In this document: one piece after another, positions 1 to 7,813 of the stretch
Numbering within the stretch: the stretch's first letter is position 1
Layout of the letters: every line of letters begins with the position of its first letter
From: Hydrogenophilales bacterium 16-64-46
Lineage (GTDB): Bacteria > Pseudomonadota > Gammaproteobacteria > Burkholderiales > Thiobacillaceae
DNA length: 64,000 nt
Assembly: GCA_002281775.1 (NCBI GenBank)
Contig: NCGY01000003.1
Coordinates: 1-64,000 of the forward strand
Direction: 5' to 3'
The notes under the pieces: generated by a model
Databases searched by the model: none
What the model was told of the DNA's origin: nothing
Seen by the model: only the letters and a program-made list of their open reading frames with translations
Position numbers and translations under genes: made by a program

Positions 1-1
1 C

Positions 2-121
2 CCCGGCGTCACCAACCCCTTCCCCTGGATGGCCGAGATGATCGACCTGAAGAAGGAGAAGAACTTCTTCGAGACGCGCGTCACGGAGTATCAGACGGGT
101 GGGGCGTTGAGCTGGGATTGA
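2..121 (+). CDS. nrdB: Ribonucleotide reductase class I beta subunit, C-terminal fragment (5' end outside window)
   Basis: Only the last 39 codons are present. They read in frame 2 up to TGA and end in the characteristic tail NPFPWMAEMID...FFETRVTEYQTGGALSWD. This is the C-terminal peptide of the radical-bearing beta subunit of aerobic ribonucleotide reductase, which docks into the alpha subunit to couple radical transfer. The reaction is reduction of ribonucleoside diphosphates to deoxyribonucleotides in the cytoplasm. The metal ligands and radical tyrosine lie upstream of the window, so only the tail identifies the family. The next gene starts about 110 bases downstream and belongs to an unrelated toxin-antitoxin pair. 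Confidence 0.85.
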   Translation, partial: PGVTNPFPWMAEMIDLKKEKNFFETRVTEYQTGGALSWD

Positions 122-207
122 ACTCGGCGCTGGGATTAAACCCGGTGCTGGGATTGCATCTGGCAGCACCAGCGTGCCGATGCGGCATGTCGATACGGCA
201 TTGCATT

Positions 208-228
208 CTGTATCGTTAAGAGATACAG
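208..228. promoter_or_regulatory. Inverted repeat upstream of higB, candidate HigA operator
   Basis: A perfect 7-base inverted repeat, CTGTATC and GATACAG, is separated by 7 bases and ends 6 bases before the GTG start of higB. HigA antitoxins typically repress their own operon by binding a palindrome that overlaps the promoter or the toxin start. The position and symmetry are seen directly; the operator role is inferred. Confidence 0.55.
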
Positions 229-234
229 TCTGCC

Positions 235-513
235 GTGATCAAAAGTTTCCAGCACAAAGGTCTGCGGCAGTTTTTCGAGACGGGTTCGAAAGCGGGTATC
301 CAGCCCGCGCACGCCGCCAAGCTGCGTATCCTGCTGACCCGGCTCGATTCCTCTACCACGCCGGAAGACATGAACGCACCCGGCTGGAAATTGCACCCCT
401 TGACCGGCGACCTCGTCGGTCACTGGTCGGTGTGGGTCAACGGCAACTGGCGCATGACTTTCGTTTTCGACGGCAAAGACGCCATCCTGGTTGATTACCG
501 GGACTACCACTAG
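235..513 (+). CDS. higB: HigB-type toxin, RelE/ParE superfamily mRNA interferase
   Basis: This 92-residue protein has the HigB/killer-protein layout. An N-terminal KGLRQFFETG segment is followed by a helix with HAAKLRILLTRLD, then WSVWVNGNWRMTFVF and a C-terminal DYRDYH. HigB toxins bind the ribosome and cut mRNA in the A site until bound by HigA. The start is GTG at 235; the palindrome just upstream leaves no room for a longer protein. It ends in TAG, and that stop codon is part of the Shine-Dalgarno sequence (TAGGAGAAC) of the antitoxin gene, so the two are translationally linked. The toxin-first order is typical of higBA. Activity against E. coli or the host cannot be judged from sequence. 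Confidence 0.85.
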   Translation: MIKSFQHKGLRQFFETGSKAGIQPAHAAKLRILLTRLDSSTTPEDMNAPGWKLHPLTGDLVGHWSVWVNGNWRMTFVFDGKDAILVDYRDYH

Positions 514-524
514 GAGAACTGACG

Positions 525-809
525 ATGGGACGCATGCACCACCCCGCCCACCCCGGCGAAGTCCTCAAGGCGTTTCTGCCGCCCGAACTCACCGTGACCG
601 AGGCCGCGCAACGCCTCGGCGTATCGCGCGTACAGCTCTCGCGCTTGCTGAACAGCCGAGCCGCCATGAGCGCCGACATGGCCTTGCGCGTCTCGCTGCT
701 GACCGGCACCTCGGCCGAATCCTGGCTGAATAATCAGGTGCAATGGGACTTGTGGCAGGTGAGCCAGAGGCCGCTTCCCAAGATCGAGCCGCTACCGAAA
801 GCGGCTTGA
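525..809 (+). CDS. higA: HigA-type antitoxin, Xre-family DNA-binding protein
   Basis: This 94-residue protein begins with the HigA hallmark HPGEVLKAFL (residues ~8-17). A helix-turn-helix follows, TVTEAAQRLGVSRVQLSRLLN (split here as residues ~23-43), then the SADMALRVSLLTGTSAESWLNNQ dimerisation stretch. It neutralises HigB and autorepresses the operon, probably through the inverted repeat at 208-228. The ATG lies 11 bases after the higB stop with AGGAG spacing. The short C-terminal tail (SQRPLPKIEPLPKAA) is variable in this family. The pair sits between nrdB and a transposase remnant, an ordinary setting for an acquired toxin-antitoxin module. Confidence 0.88.
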   Translation: MGRMHHPAHPGEVLKAFLPPELTVTEAAQRLGVSRVQLSRLLNSRAAMSADMALRVSLLTGTSAESWLNNQVQWDLWQVSQRPLPKIEPLPKAA

Positions 810-833
810 GTCAGGGTGATATCGTGTCTGACC

Positions 834-947
834 CTATTGACCTGCCAGTTCACGGGCAGCTGCGCCTACCGTCAACCCGTCCTTTACACGCTTGACCGCC
901 AGCGCCTTGAACTCGACGGTGTATTCCTGCTTCGGTATCTTCTTCAT
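834..947 (-). pseudogene. Remnant of an IS3-family transposase OrfA (first 37 codons)
   Basis: On the minus strand an ATG at 947 opens MKKIPKQEYTVEFKALAVKR, then VKDGLTVGAAARELAGQ and a stop at 834. This matches the start of IS3-type OrfA proteins, whose first helices bind the terminal repeats. The helix-turn-helix is cut off just after AARELA, where family members continue for about 50 more residues. No OrfB and no second end are visible nearby, so this is a dead relic. A short perfect inverted repeat (CGTATT/AATACG at 990-1004) lies upstream. The 948-1109 stretch otherwise shows nothing that I can assign. Confidence 0.7.
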
Positions 948-1109
948 CTTTCCTCTTATATTTCGGGGGAAGCTCAGTATTCAATCTGCCGTATTCGAAA
1001 TACGTTTATATCGCCGAGCAAGAGCAAGCCATCAAATCAAATGGGATCACACACGATTAAATGCTGTCGCGGAAATGCCCCCATTCACTGTTAGCCACTG
1101 GAACATGAC

Positions 1110-1760
1110 ATGCATGCTGATGTGAACGCGCGCGCTCTGGTGGAGACGCAGACAGTGCCCTGGCTGACCACGGCAGATGGCGAGGGCGCGTGCAAGCCGC
1201 TCGACAGCCTGGCAGCGGGGGCGGGCACGACTACGCTGGTGCGGGCGACGGCGGGCGCGGTGTTCGCGCCGCCGGGTGGTGCGCTGGGAGAAGAAATCCT
1301 GGTGCTCGATGGCACGCTGACGGATGCGCGTGGCGTGTGGCCGGAGGGTGCCTACCTGCGCAACCCGCCGGGGGCGGCGATGGCGCTGCACAGCGAGACG
1401 GGGTGCGTGTTGTTCATCAAGCGTTATGCCTTCGATACCGACGATACGGCCCTGATGCGGCTGGATACGGCGACCATGCAGTGGCTGCCCGGACTGGTGC
1501 CGGGGTTGGCGGTGATGCCGCTGCACCAGCATGCGGGCGAACATGCGGCGCTGGTGCGCTGGCAGCCGGAGACGTTTTTCCAGAGCCATGCGCATTTCGG
1601 CGGCGAGGAAATTCTGGTGCTCGACGGCGTGTTCGAGGATGAGTTCGGCCGCTATCCGGCCGGCAGCTGGCTGCGCAGCCCGCACATGAGCCGGCACCAG
1701 CCGTTCAGCCGCGAGGGCTGCACCATCTTTGTGAAGGTGGGGCACCTCGGCGTGGGCTGA
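1110..1760 (+). CDS. Double-cupin protein, ChrR-like cupin family
   Basis: This 216-residue soluble protein is built from two cupin-like halves. The first has APPGGALGEEILVLDGTLTD (residues ~53-72) followed by WPEGAYLRNPPG. The second has QSHAHFGGEEILVLDGVFED followed by YPAGSWLRSPH. The repeated EEILVLDG...GxWLRxP pattern is that of the cupin domain of ChrR anti-sigma factors and related metal-binding cupins. The first half lacks the HxH pair that the second half keeps (HAH), so only the C-terminal cupin looks able to bind metal in the usual way. There is no zinc-binding N-terminal anti-sigma domain and no sigma-factor gene next to it, so an anti-sigma role is not supported. It may be a stand-alone metal- or redox-linked cupin. 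The gene stands alone between the IS relic and a convergent transporter. Confidence 0.7.
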   Translation: MHADVNARALVETQTVPWLTTADGEGACKPLDSLAAGAGTTTLVRATAGAVFAPPGGALGEEILVLDGTLTDARGVWPEGAYLRNPPGAAMALHSETGCVLFIKRYAFDTDDTALMRLDTATMQWLPGLVPGLAVMPLHQHAGEHAALVRWQPETFFQSHAHFGGEEILVLDGVFEDEFGRYPAGSWLRSPHMSRHQPFSREGCTIFVKVGHLGVG

Positions 1761-1808
1761 ATCGGGTCGGGTATCCCCGGGACCGAACCGCAGCCCGGTA
1801 AGCGTGGC

Positions 1809-2720
1809 TTATCGTACTGGCTGATGCGTGGCGCCCAGCACCGCGCCCACCGTGACCAGCAGCACGCCGGCTATCGTCACCGCATCAAGCGGTTCGCCCA
1901 GCAGCGGCACGGCGGCAAGGGCGGATAGCCCAGGCACCATGGCCAGCATGAGCGTGGCGCGCTGCGGGCCGATGTTGTGGATGGCGTAGGCAAAGAGCAG
2001 GCTGGCAAGGGACGCGGCGAGGATGCCCTGATACACGCCCTGTCCCAGCACAAACGATACCGGCACGCTGGCAGTGGCCTTGGGCAGGAACAGCAGATAG
2101 ACCGGCAGGTAGCAGACTAGGGCAATCACGGCCACGCCGATGGTGGCGTCGATCGGCGACACCTGCCACTGCTTGAGCAGCAGGCCAAAGCTGGCGTAGC
2201 ACAGCGCGGCCAGCACAAAGAACACATCGCCCAGCCACTGGTGCGCGGGCACGCCGGCAAACTGGCCAAAGCTGTGCAGGCCGATCAGCATGATGCCCGT
2301 GCCCGCAACCAGCAGCGCCAGCTCCGTGCGCACGCCAGGGCGGTGGCCCAGCACCAGCCAGGCAATCAGTGCGCTGGCAAACGGAATGCCGCCGTTGACC
2401 AGAATGCCGGCGTGCGCGGTGGGAGCCAGCGCAAACCCCGCATACGCCAGCAAGGCATAGCCCACCCCGCCCAGCGCCGCGAGCACCGCCAGCTTCGGCC
2501 AGTCCAGCCGCCGCCAGCGGGCCAGCACAAACGGCAGGCACACCAGCCCGGAAAACACGAAGCGAATGGCCGCCATGTCGTAAGGCGTGAGCGGGCTGCG
2601 CCCCCCCAGCCGCGACACGATGTTGAAGCCCGACCAGACCACGATGACCGCCGCAATGGCCGCAAATCCGCTGAACAGGCGGGGACGGGAAGTGTCGGGC
2701 AAGGCGGCGTGTGCTGACAT
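1809..2720 (-). CDS. EamA-family (drug/metabolite transporter superfamily) membrane permease
   Basis: A 303-residue integral membrane protein with about ten hydrophobic segments in two EamA repeats, as in RhaT/YdcZ-type exporters. The first repeat starts GFAAIAAVIVVWSGFNIVSRL. The second begins around WLGDVFFVLAALCYASFGLLL. Proteins of this group export amino acids, nucleosides or other small metabolites, and the substrate cannot be told from sequence. I chose the ATG at 2720; a TTG 18 bases upstream would add six residues but has no better ribosome-binding site. The gene ends convergently with the cupin gene and lies just downstream of tRNA-Thr. Confidence 0.82.
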   Translation of the reverse strand: MSAHAALPDTSRPRLFSGFAAIAAVIVVWSGFNIVSRLGGRSPLTPYDMAAIRFVFSGLVCLPFVLARWRRLDWPKLAVLAALGGVGYALLAYAGFALAPTAHAGILVNGGIPFASALIAWLVLGHRPGVRTELALLVAGTGIMLIGLHSFGQFAGVPAHQWLGDVFFVLAALCYASFGLLLKQWQVSPIDATIGVAVIALVCYLPVYLLFLPKATASVPVSFVLGQGVYQGILAASLASLLFAYAIHNIGPQRATLMLAMVPGLSALAAVPLLGEPLDAVTIAGVLLVTVGAVLGATHQPVR

Positions 2721-2801
2721 GCGGGCAAGGTCGTGCAAGCCGGATGGCCGACGCTAGGACTGCAACCGGCCCGGCTTGGGCGTGATCATGGGGTGGGAAA
2801 G

Positions 2802-2877
2802 TGGTGCCCCCGAAAGGAATCGAACCCTCGACCTTCTCATTACAAGTGAGCTGCTCTACCAACTGAGCTACAGGGGC
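2802..2877 (-). tRNA. tRNA-Thr (anticodon TGT), CCA encoded
   Basis: The minus strand folds as a complete cloverleaf. The acceptor pairs GCCCCTG with CGGGGGC, the D arm is GCTC/GAGC, and the anticodon loop CTTGTAA carries TGT. The T arm has TTCGATT, followed by discriminator A and a genomically encoded CCA (2802-2804). The outermost anticodon-stem pair is G-A rather than Watson-Crick, but the other four pairs are sound. It reads ACA codons. Confidence 0.95.
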
Positions 2878-3028
2878 GCGGGGGCGATTCTACACTGAAG
2901 GCAGCGCGAGGCTGGGGCTTGAATCCAATGCTACGGGCGGATTGCGCGAATCTCATCCAACAGGTTCAGCGTCCGGCGCGGATGAAACCGTTTCAGGACG
3001 ACAGGCAGGCGAACCGCCGTCCGGGGCG

Positions 3029-4036
3029 TTACTTCAACACGTTCGACAGCATGTCATCCAGGGCGGGGTTTTTCACGTCGGCTTCCCATACTTCGAAGTA
3101 ATGGGCACCGTGTGCGCGTCCGGTCTGGATCGCGCCCTTCAGTCCACCGGGGCCGAGCCGCTGGGACTGGCGGGTTTCATTGGCAATGAGCTGGTAGTTG
3201 CAGAAACTGCGCCGGCACTGCTTCTGCATGATCTTGCGCAGGTCGCTGTCCCAGGTGGGAGGCTTGTTGCTCAACCAGCCGGCAAATGTGCCGAAGCGCT
3301 TACCGAGGCGGTCATAGCCGTAATCGGCCAGATCGGCGGGAACCGAGGTGTCGCCGAGGATGGCGTGCATGTCGAGGTCCAGGTACTGCCGGGGGAAGGC
3401 CTGCGCGAAGGTGTCGATCACGCTTTCCCAGGCGCGCAGAAAGCGTGCGCGGTCGTAACCCTGCTGCACCCAGGGGCCGCTGGGCGGGCCGCTGCGCGGA
3501 CGGGGCGGGTCGTCCGGCAGCTGGATCTCGAAGCCGTTCTTGCTGGAGCCGGTGATGTGGATGAGCACGATGTCGGGGTCGTTACCGAACTCCCGGCCCA
3601 GTGCCCGGACAAAATTGCGCCATTTTTCGAGGTAAACCGGGTCCCACGGGGGGGGAATCCGCGCCTGCATACCGCCCCTGGGTGAGTGCGGGTTGAGAAA
3701 GCTGAAGTTGTAGGCCGTGGCCCCGGCGGCGTACACCCAGTCCGGCGTCGCGGGGCCGGCGGCCACTCCCAGGGCGATTTTCTTGCCGTATTGTTTTGCC
3801 AGGGCGATTTCGCGCCGCAGATAGCTCCAGTCGTAGCGCCCTTCCTGCGGTTCGGCCTCGTTCCAGCGCGTCCGCACGAGCACGCCAGCAAGATAGGGTG
3901 CGCGCAGGATCCTGTCGTTGAGGGCGCGGCCGTATGCCACGAATATGCCTTTCGGCGGCTCGGCGAGGACGGGCGGCGCGAAGGCGGATGCCAGCGCAAG
4001 GACGAGTGCGGCGAGCAGGCGGCGCGCGGCGGACAC
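3029..4036 (-). CDS. Secreted TIM-barrel (glycoside hydrolase-like) protein
   Basis: A 335-residue protein starts at a GTG two bases after the gmhA stop, using GGAGG inside the end of gmhA. It has a clear signal peptide (MSAARRLLAALVLALASAFA, cleavage near VLA-EPP). The mature part opens with GIFVAYGRALNDRILRAPY and continues with TRWNEAEPQEGRYDWSYLRRE and then KKIALGVAAGPATPDWVY. This reads like the first strands of a beta-galactosidase-type TIM barrel (clan GH-A), where the W..EP..G.YDW segment is common. I cannot place it in a numbered family or assign the catalytic acids. Its coupling to a heptose-activation cluster suggests a role on surface polysaccharide, but this is inference. Confidence 0.55.
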   Translation of the reverse strand: MSAARRLLAALVLALASAFAPPVLAEPPKGIFVAYGRALNDRILRAPYLAGVLVRTRWNEAEPQEGRYDWSYLRREIALAKQYGKKIALGVAAGPATPDWVYAAGATAYNFSFLNPHSPRGGMQARIPPPWDPVYLEKWRNFVRALGREFGNDPDIVLIHITGSSKNGFEIQLPDDPPRPRSGPPSGPWVQQGYDRARFLRAWESVIDTFAQAFPRQYLDLDMHAILGDTSVPADLADYGYDRLGKRFGTFAGWLSNKPPTWDSDLRKIMQKQCRRSFCNYQLIANETRQSQRLGPGGLKGAIQTGRAHGAHYFEVWEADVKNPALDDMLSNVLK

Positions 4037-4038
4037 GT

Positions 4039-4617
4039 TTAATCCTCCAGGAAGTCGCACATCATGTGGCCGATCATGATGTGCATTTCCTGGATCCGCG
4101 CGGTGTCGTTCGAGGGGACGATGATGGCCTGCTGCGCCAGGGGGGCAAGCTTGCCGCCGTCGCGTCCCACCAGGGCGACGGTCACGCACTGGCGCTGTTC
4201 CGCGGCCGCCATGGCATTGATGACGTTTGCCGAATTGCCGGACGTGGAAATGCCGATCAGGACGTCGCCGGGCCGGCCGAGGCCTAGTACCTGCCGGCTG
4301 AAGATGTCGTCGAAGCTGTAGTCGTTGCCGACGCAGGTCAGGATCGAGGAGTCGGTGGTGAGCGCAATGGCCCCGAGCGGCCCGCGTTCCTTCTTGAAGC
4401 GGCCGATCAGTTCTGCCGAGATGTGCTGGGCATCGGCTGCCGACCCGCCATTGCCGCAAAGCATGACCTTGTTGCCGGCGGCGAGCGCCGCGCGTACGGT
4501 CAGGCCGAGCCGGGCAATGGCCGGGATCAGCGCTTCGCGGGTGGCGGCGACGACCTCGGCGTGCTGATCGAGGCTGTGGGAAATTCGGGTTTCCGCTGCT
4601 GCGGTCGCATCTGTCAC
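4039..4617 (-). CDS. gmhA: Sedoheptulose 7-phosphate isomerase
   Basis: This 192-residue SIS-domain enzyme is exactly the usual length of GmhA. It converts sedoheptulose 7-phosphate to glycero-manno-heptose 7-phosphate, the first step to activated heptose for lipopolysaccharide or S-layer glycans. Motifs include [18 protein letters not shown] (phosphosugar binding), [28 protein letters not shown] and the C-terminal [15 protein letters not shown], which contributes zinc and active-site residues. The GTG start at 4617 has AAAAGGGG nine bases upstream and follows the gmhB stop closely. It lies in one transcription unit after hddC and gmhB. Confidence 0.93.
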   Translation of the reverse strand: MTDATAAAETRISHSLDQHAEVVAATREALIPAIARLGLTVRAALAAGNKVMLCGNGGSAADAQHISAELIGRFKKERGPLGAIALTTDSSILTCVGNDYSFDDIFSRQVLGLGRPGDVLIGISTSGNSANVINAMAAAEQRQCVTVALVGRDGGKLAPLAQQAIIVPSNDTARIQEMHIMIGHMMCDFLED

Positions 4618-4621
4618 GTGT

Positions 4622-5200
4622 CTACCCCTTTTCGAAGAAATGCGTTGGCGGCATCTGGATGGCTTGCCGTATCCACGCCCCGGTGGCGGCGACGGATTCG
4701 AACCTGAGTTGTGCCCGGCTCGTCGATTGTGGTGCATCGTGTGCCACCAGGATGCTCATGCCGACGCCGGCGCGTTGCGCAGCCTCGATGTCGGACTCCT
4801 TGTCGCCGATCAGGAGACTATCAGCAAGATTTACGCCAAGCTCGTCGCGCGCTTGCAGCAACATCCCCGGGTTGGGCTTGCGGCAGGCGGATTCCTGCCG
4901 GTAAGCCCCAACCCCGTGCTCGGGATGATACGGGCAGAAATAGACGCCCTCGACCCGGACGCCGGCGTCGCCGAAGCGTGCCAGCATCCAGTCGGTTAGG
5001 CGGTGGAAGTCCGCCTCGGAGTAATAGCCACGCCCTATTCCCGCCTGGTTGGTGACCACGACGGGCGCGTAGCCCAGCGCCTGCATGTCGCGGCACAAAT
5101 CGAAGATGCCTTCGACGAATTCGAAATCCTCGGGCCGGTAGACGTAATGCCGGTCGACATTGACGATACCGTCGCGATCGAGAAACAGGGCGCGCCGCAT
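4622..5200 (-). CDS. gmhB: Glycero-manno-heptose 1,7-bisphosphate 7-phosphatase
   Basis: This 192-residue HAD-family phosphatase removes the 7-phosphate of heptose 1,7-bisphosphate. It shows the N-terminal [12 protein letters not shown] nucleophile loop, then [14 protein letters not shown], the zinc-loop region FCPYHPEHG..., C-R-KPNPGML and [17 protein letters not shown]. These are the standard HisB-N/GmhB motifs. A start at 5200 leaves one base to the upstream nucleotidyltransferase stop, and the two genes are clearly cotranscribed. The anomer preference (alpha for GDP-heptose, beta for ADP-heptose) cannot be read directly. The adjacent hddC points to alpha. Confidence 0.92.
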   Translation of the reverse strand: MRRALFLDRDGIVNVDRHYVYRPEDFEFVEGIFDLCRDMQALGYAPVVVTNQAGIGRGYYSEADFHRLTDWMLARFGDAGVRVEGVYFCPYHPEHGVGAYRQESACRKPNPGMLLQARDELGVNLADSLLIGDKESDIEAAQRAGVGMSILVAHDAPQSTSRAQLRFESVAATGAWIRQAIQMPPTHFFEKG

Positions 5201-5201
5201 C

Positions 5202-5906
5202 TCAGGGTTCAGGGGCGAAACGGGCGGGCAGTTCGGTCTGGGCGCGCTGGAAATCCTCGGGCACGCCGATGTCGATGAAGTAGCCGTCTGTGACGAAGGC
5301 GAGCGGTGACAGGCGGTGGAGGTGCGGGAGCATGAAATCCTGTTCGAAGGAAAAGCGTTCCGGCAGAGTGTAGCCGGAAAAAATGTCCGCATTGGCCACA
5401 TAGACGCCCAGATTGATCAGCCCACGGCTGCCGGGGGATTTTTCGCGGAACGACACCACACGCTCGCCTGCGACCTCAACCAGGCCGTAGCGGCTGGCGT
5501 CGGGCACCGGCCCCAGGGCCATCGAGAATGTCGACCCCTGCTCGCGGTGCCGGGCAAGCATGGTCCGGTAGTCGACGTGCGCCAGCGTGTCACCGTTGAG
5601 GACGAACGCGGCATCGCCGCGGACGTGCCGCAGGGATTCGCGCAGGGCCCCGCCGGTTCCCAGGGGCGACGCCTCGACGCAGTAGCTCAGCTCGATCTCA
5701 CCATGCGACGCGCCGAAGCAATCTGAAATGGCCTCGTGCCTGTAGCCCACAGAGAGGACGGCACGGCGGATGCCCTGCGCCGAGAGATAGTCGAGCAGCC
5801 AGGCAAGAAACGGACGGCCTGCCACCGGGGCCATGGGTTTGGGCAGGTCGGGCACGGTCTCCCGGAGTCTGGTTCCCAGGCCGCCTGCAAGAATGATCGC
5901 TTCCAA
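5202..5906 (-). CDS. hddC: Heptose 1-phosphate guanylyltransferase-like nucleotidyltransferase
   Basis: This sugar-phosphate nucleotidyltransferase has the signature EAIILAGGLGTRLRE at its start, PKPMAPVAGRPFLAWLLDYL, and VLNGDTLAHVD with the metal-binding aspartate. Near its end is INLGVYV and a final FIDIGVPEDF. Length and motifs fit HddC, which makes GDP-glycero-alpha-manno-heptose, and gmhB and gmhA follow directly. I chose a TTG start at 5906 (234 residues) because AAGGAAAAGG lies just upstream. An ATG at 5951 would add 15 residues without a ribosome-binding site. The heptokinase HddA is not in the window. A rhamnose or mannose nucleotidyltransferase is the alternative if it acts outside this pathway. 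Confidence 0.75.
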   Translation of the reverse strand: MEAIILAGGLGTRLRETVPDLPKPMAPVAGRPFLAWLLDYLSAQGIRRAVLSVGYRHEAISDCFGASHGEIELSYCVEASPLGTGGALRESLRHVRGDAAFVLNGDTLAHVDYRTMLARHREQGSTFSMALGPVPDASRYGLVEVAGERVVSFREKSPGSRGLINLGVYVANADIFSGYTLPERFSFEQDFMLPHLHRLSPLAFVTDGYFIDIGVPEDFQRAQTELPARFAPEP

Positions 5907-6133
5907 TGCCTTTTCCTTCTGCGGTTCGCCGGGAATGACTGCCTGCGCCATGCAAGAGAGAGCACGATGGCCAGTGACGGACAGGAGAACGCGGACCGTT
6001 GGTGAAGCTGCACTGGCAAGCGGGCGATATGGGCGCGGGACTGATTCTACACTGTCGACTGGAAGCGCGGATTCATGAGGCTGCCCGCTGCCAGCGAAAC
6101 CGATGCAAGATGGCGCGTGCCGGTCGCTGAAGC

Positions 6134-6742
6134 TCAGCGAATGATCTTCTTCCTGAGCTTGAGCCGCACGTAGAGCAGCACGATAACGGCCAGAACGCCG
6201 AGGGTGACTAGGGTGATGAGCTTGAGGTTGTCGCGCAGCGCGGCTTCGTTATGGCCGATGGTGTAGCCCAGCACGGCGAGGATGGTGACCCAGATGCCGG
6301 CACCGAGGCTGGTGTAGAAGCTGAACACCCCCAGGTTCATGCGGGCAAGCCCGGCCGGCAGCGAGATGTACTGCCGCACCGCCGGAATCAGCCGCCCGGT
6401 GAAGGTGGAGATGTGGCCGTGGCGGGCGAAAAAATCCTCCATCCGCTGAAGCGACTGTTCCTTGAACAGCACGTACTTGCCGTAGCGCAAGAGGAACGGG
6501 CGGCCTAACTTCAGCGCCAGCCAGTAGTTGAACAGCGCGCCGGTGAGGCTGCCGGCAATGCCGGCGAGGATGGCCAGAACGATGTTCATTTCACCCTTGT
6601 AGGCCAGGTAGCCGGCGGGAATCATCACCACTTCGCTGGGGAAGGGGAAGAAGCTGGATTCCAGCGCCATCATGAGGAAGATGCCCAGATAGCCCCAGGC
6701 CCCGACGGTGTCGACGATGGTTTGGATGATGTCGTGGAGCAT
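6134..6742 (-). CDS. DedA-family (SNARE-associated/VTT domain) membrane protein
   Basis: A 202-residue inner-membrane protein with the DedA pattern: [21 protein letters not shown] near residues 19-39, then [22 protein letters not shown], and [22 protein letters not shown]. DedA proteins act as scramblases or carriers for undecaprenyl phosphate and phosphatidylethanolamine and support envelope homeostasis. The F/Y-x-x-R and GR.IP.VR motifs are intact. It lies downstream of secF on the same strand but is separated by a ~130-base spacer full of CTAGGGG repeats, so it may have its own promoter. Confidence 0.88.
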   Translation of the reverse strand: MLHDIIQTIVDTVGAWGYLGIFLMMALESSFFPFPSEVVMIPAGYLAYKGEMNIVLAILAGIAGSLTGALFNYWLALKLGRPFLLRYGKYVLFKEQSLQRMEDFFARHGHISTFTGRLIPAVRQYISLPAGLARMNLGVFSFYTSLGAGIWVTILAVLGYTIGHNEAALRDNLKLITLVTLGVLAVIVLLYVRLKLRKKIIR

Positions 6743-6753
6743 GGTGTCGGGGG

Positions 6754-6816
6754 CTAGGGGCTAGGGGCTAGGGGCTAGGGGCTAGGGGCTAGGGGCTAGG
6801 GGCTAGGGGCTAGGGG
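6754..6816. repeat. Tandem array of nine perfect CTAGGGG heptamers
   Basis: Nine uninterrupted copies of the 7-mer CTAGGGG occupy the spacer between secF and dedA. The plus strand is G-rich with runs of four G every seven bases, a pattern able to form G-quadruplexes. The transcribed RNA would carry the C-rich complement. The unit also contains the tetramer CTAG, normally scarce in proteobacteria. Copy number of such arrays is usually unstable through slippage. Confidence 0.95.
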
Positions 6817-6848
6817 CCTTTGAATTTCGCGGCCTTTGGCCGCTCATT

Positions 6849-6875
6849 CCCTGACCCCTGAATCCTAATCCCTAA
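6849..6875. repeat. Intergenic repeat copy A (inverted relative to copy B at 9644-9667)
   Basis: Read on the minus strand this stretch is GGGATTAGGATTCAGGGG followed by TCAGGG. It shares most of its sequence, including TAGGATTCAGGGG, with 9644-9667 on the plus strand. It begins within the secF stop codon. The two copies therefore flank secD-secF in opposite orientation and share the TAGGG theme of the tandem array at 6754-6816. Confidence 0.75.
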
Positions 6876-7804
6876 ACGACCGCTTCTTCCTTCTTCTCCA
6901 CCGGCTTGATGAAATGTTCGCGTTTCACGCCCAGCATCAGCAGCAGTGGGCTTGCCACCAGCACCGAGGAGTAGATGCCGAACAGGATGCCGATGGTGAG
7001 CGCCAGCGCGAAGTTGTGCAGGGCCTCGCCACCGAAGAACAGCATGGACAGCACCATGATCTGGGTCGAACCGTGGGTGATGATGGTGCGGCTCATGGTG
7101 CGGGTGATGGCGTCGTCGATGATCTGCGGGATGGTCGCGCCGCGCATCTTGCGGATGTTCTCGCGGATCCGGTCGAAGACGACAACGGATTCGTTGACCG
7201 AGTAGCCCAGGATGGCCAGCACACCAGCGAGCACGGTGAGGGTGAACTCCCACTGGAAGAAGGCGAATAGCCCCAGGATGATGACGATGTCGTGCAGGTT
7301 GGCGATCATGCCGGCCACGGCGAAGCGCCACTCGAAGCGGATGGCGAGGTAGGCCATGATGCCGAAGGCGACGACCAGCAGGGCAAGCGCGCCGCTGTCG
7401 TAGAGTTCCTTGCCGACGGCGGGGCCGACGAAATCGACCTTCTGCAGGGTGATCTTCGGATCGTCGGCCTGGAGCGCAGCCATGATCTGGTTACTGGTTT
7501 GCGCTGCCGTGGCACCCGCCTGGGCGGGCAGGCGGATGAGCACGTCGCGGCTGCTGCCGAAGTTCTGAACCGAGATTTCCGGCAGGCCGGTTTTTTCCAG
7601 CGTGGAGCGGATGCGATTGAGGTCGGCGGCCTGGTCGGTGCGCACTTCGATCAGCGTGCCGCCGGTGAAGTCGACGCCGAGGTTGAGGCCGCGGTCCCAC
7701 AGGGCCCACACCGAAAACAGGAAAGTCACCAGCGAAATGGTCGTGGTGAGCTTCCCCCAGCTCATGAAGGAGATGGTTTTCTTGAACGGGAAGAATTCCA
7801 GCAT
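6872..7804 (-). CDS. secF: Protein translocase subunit SecF
   Basis: This 310-residue inner-membrane RND-type protein works with SecD to use the proton gradient for late steps of Sec export. It has an N-terminal membrane segment, GVDFTGGTLIEVRTD in the first periplasmic part (residues ~45-60), and a C-terminal five-helix domain with YSVNESVVVFDRIREN, the hallmark of SecF. It is followed by TMSRTIITH. Length is normal. It lies nine bases after secD in the usual yajC-secD-secF order. Confidence 0.96.
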   Translation of the reverse strand: MLEFFPFKKTISFMSWGKLTTTISLVTFLFSVWALWDRGLNLGVDFTGGTLIEVRTDQAADLNRIRSTLEKTGLPEISVQNFGSSRDVLIRLPAQAGATAAQTSNQIMAALQADDPKITLQKVDFVGPAVGKELYDSGALALLVVAFGIMAYLAIRFEWRFAVAGMIANLHDIVIILGLFAFFQWEFTLTVLAGVLAILGYSVNESVVVFDRIRENIRKMRGATIPQIIDDAITRTMSRTIITHGSTQIMVLSMLFFGGEALHNFALALTIGILFGIYSSVLVASPLLLMLGVKREHFIKPVEKKEEAVV

Positions 7805-7813
7805 TGCGGGGCC

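Noticed and set aside
1110..1760. ChrR anti-sigma factor
   Set aside because: The cupin resembles the ChrR C-terminal domain, but the zinc-binding anti-sigma domain and a neighbouring sigma factor are both missing.
6754..6816. CRISPR-like or telomere-like array
   Set aside because: The repeats are contiguous 7-mers with no spacers and no cas genes. They are a simple tandem repeat.
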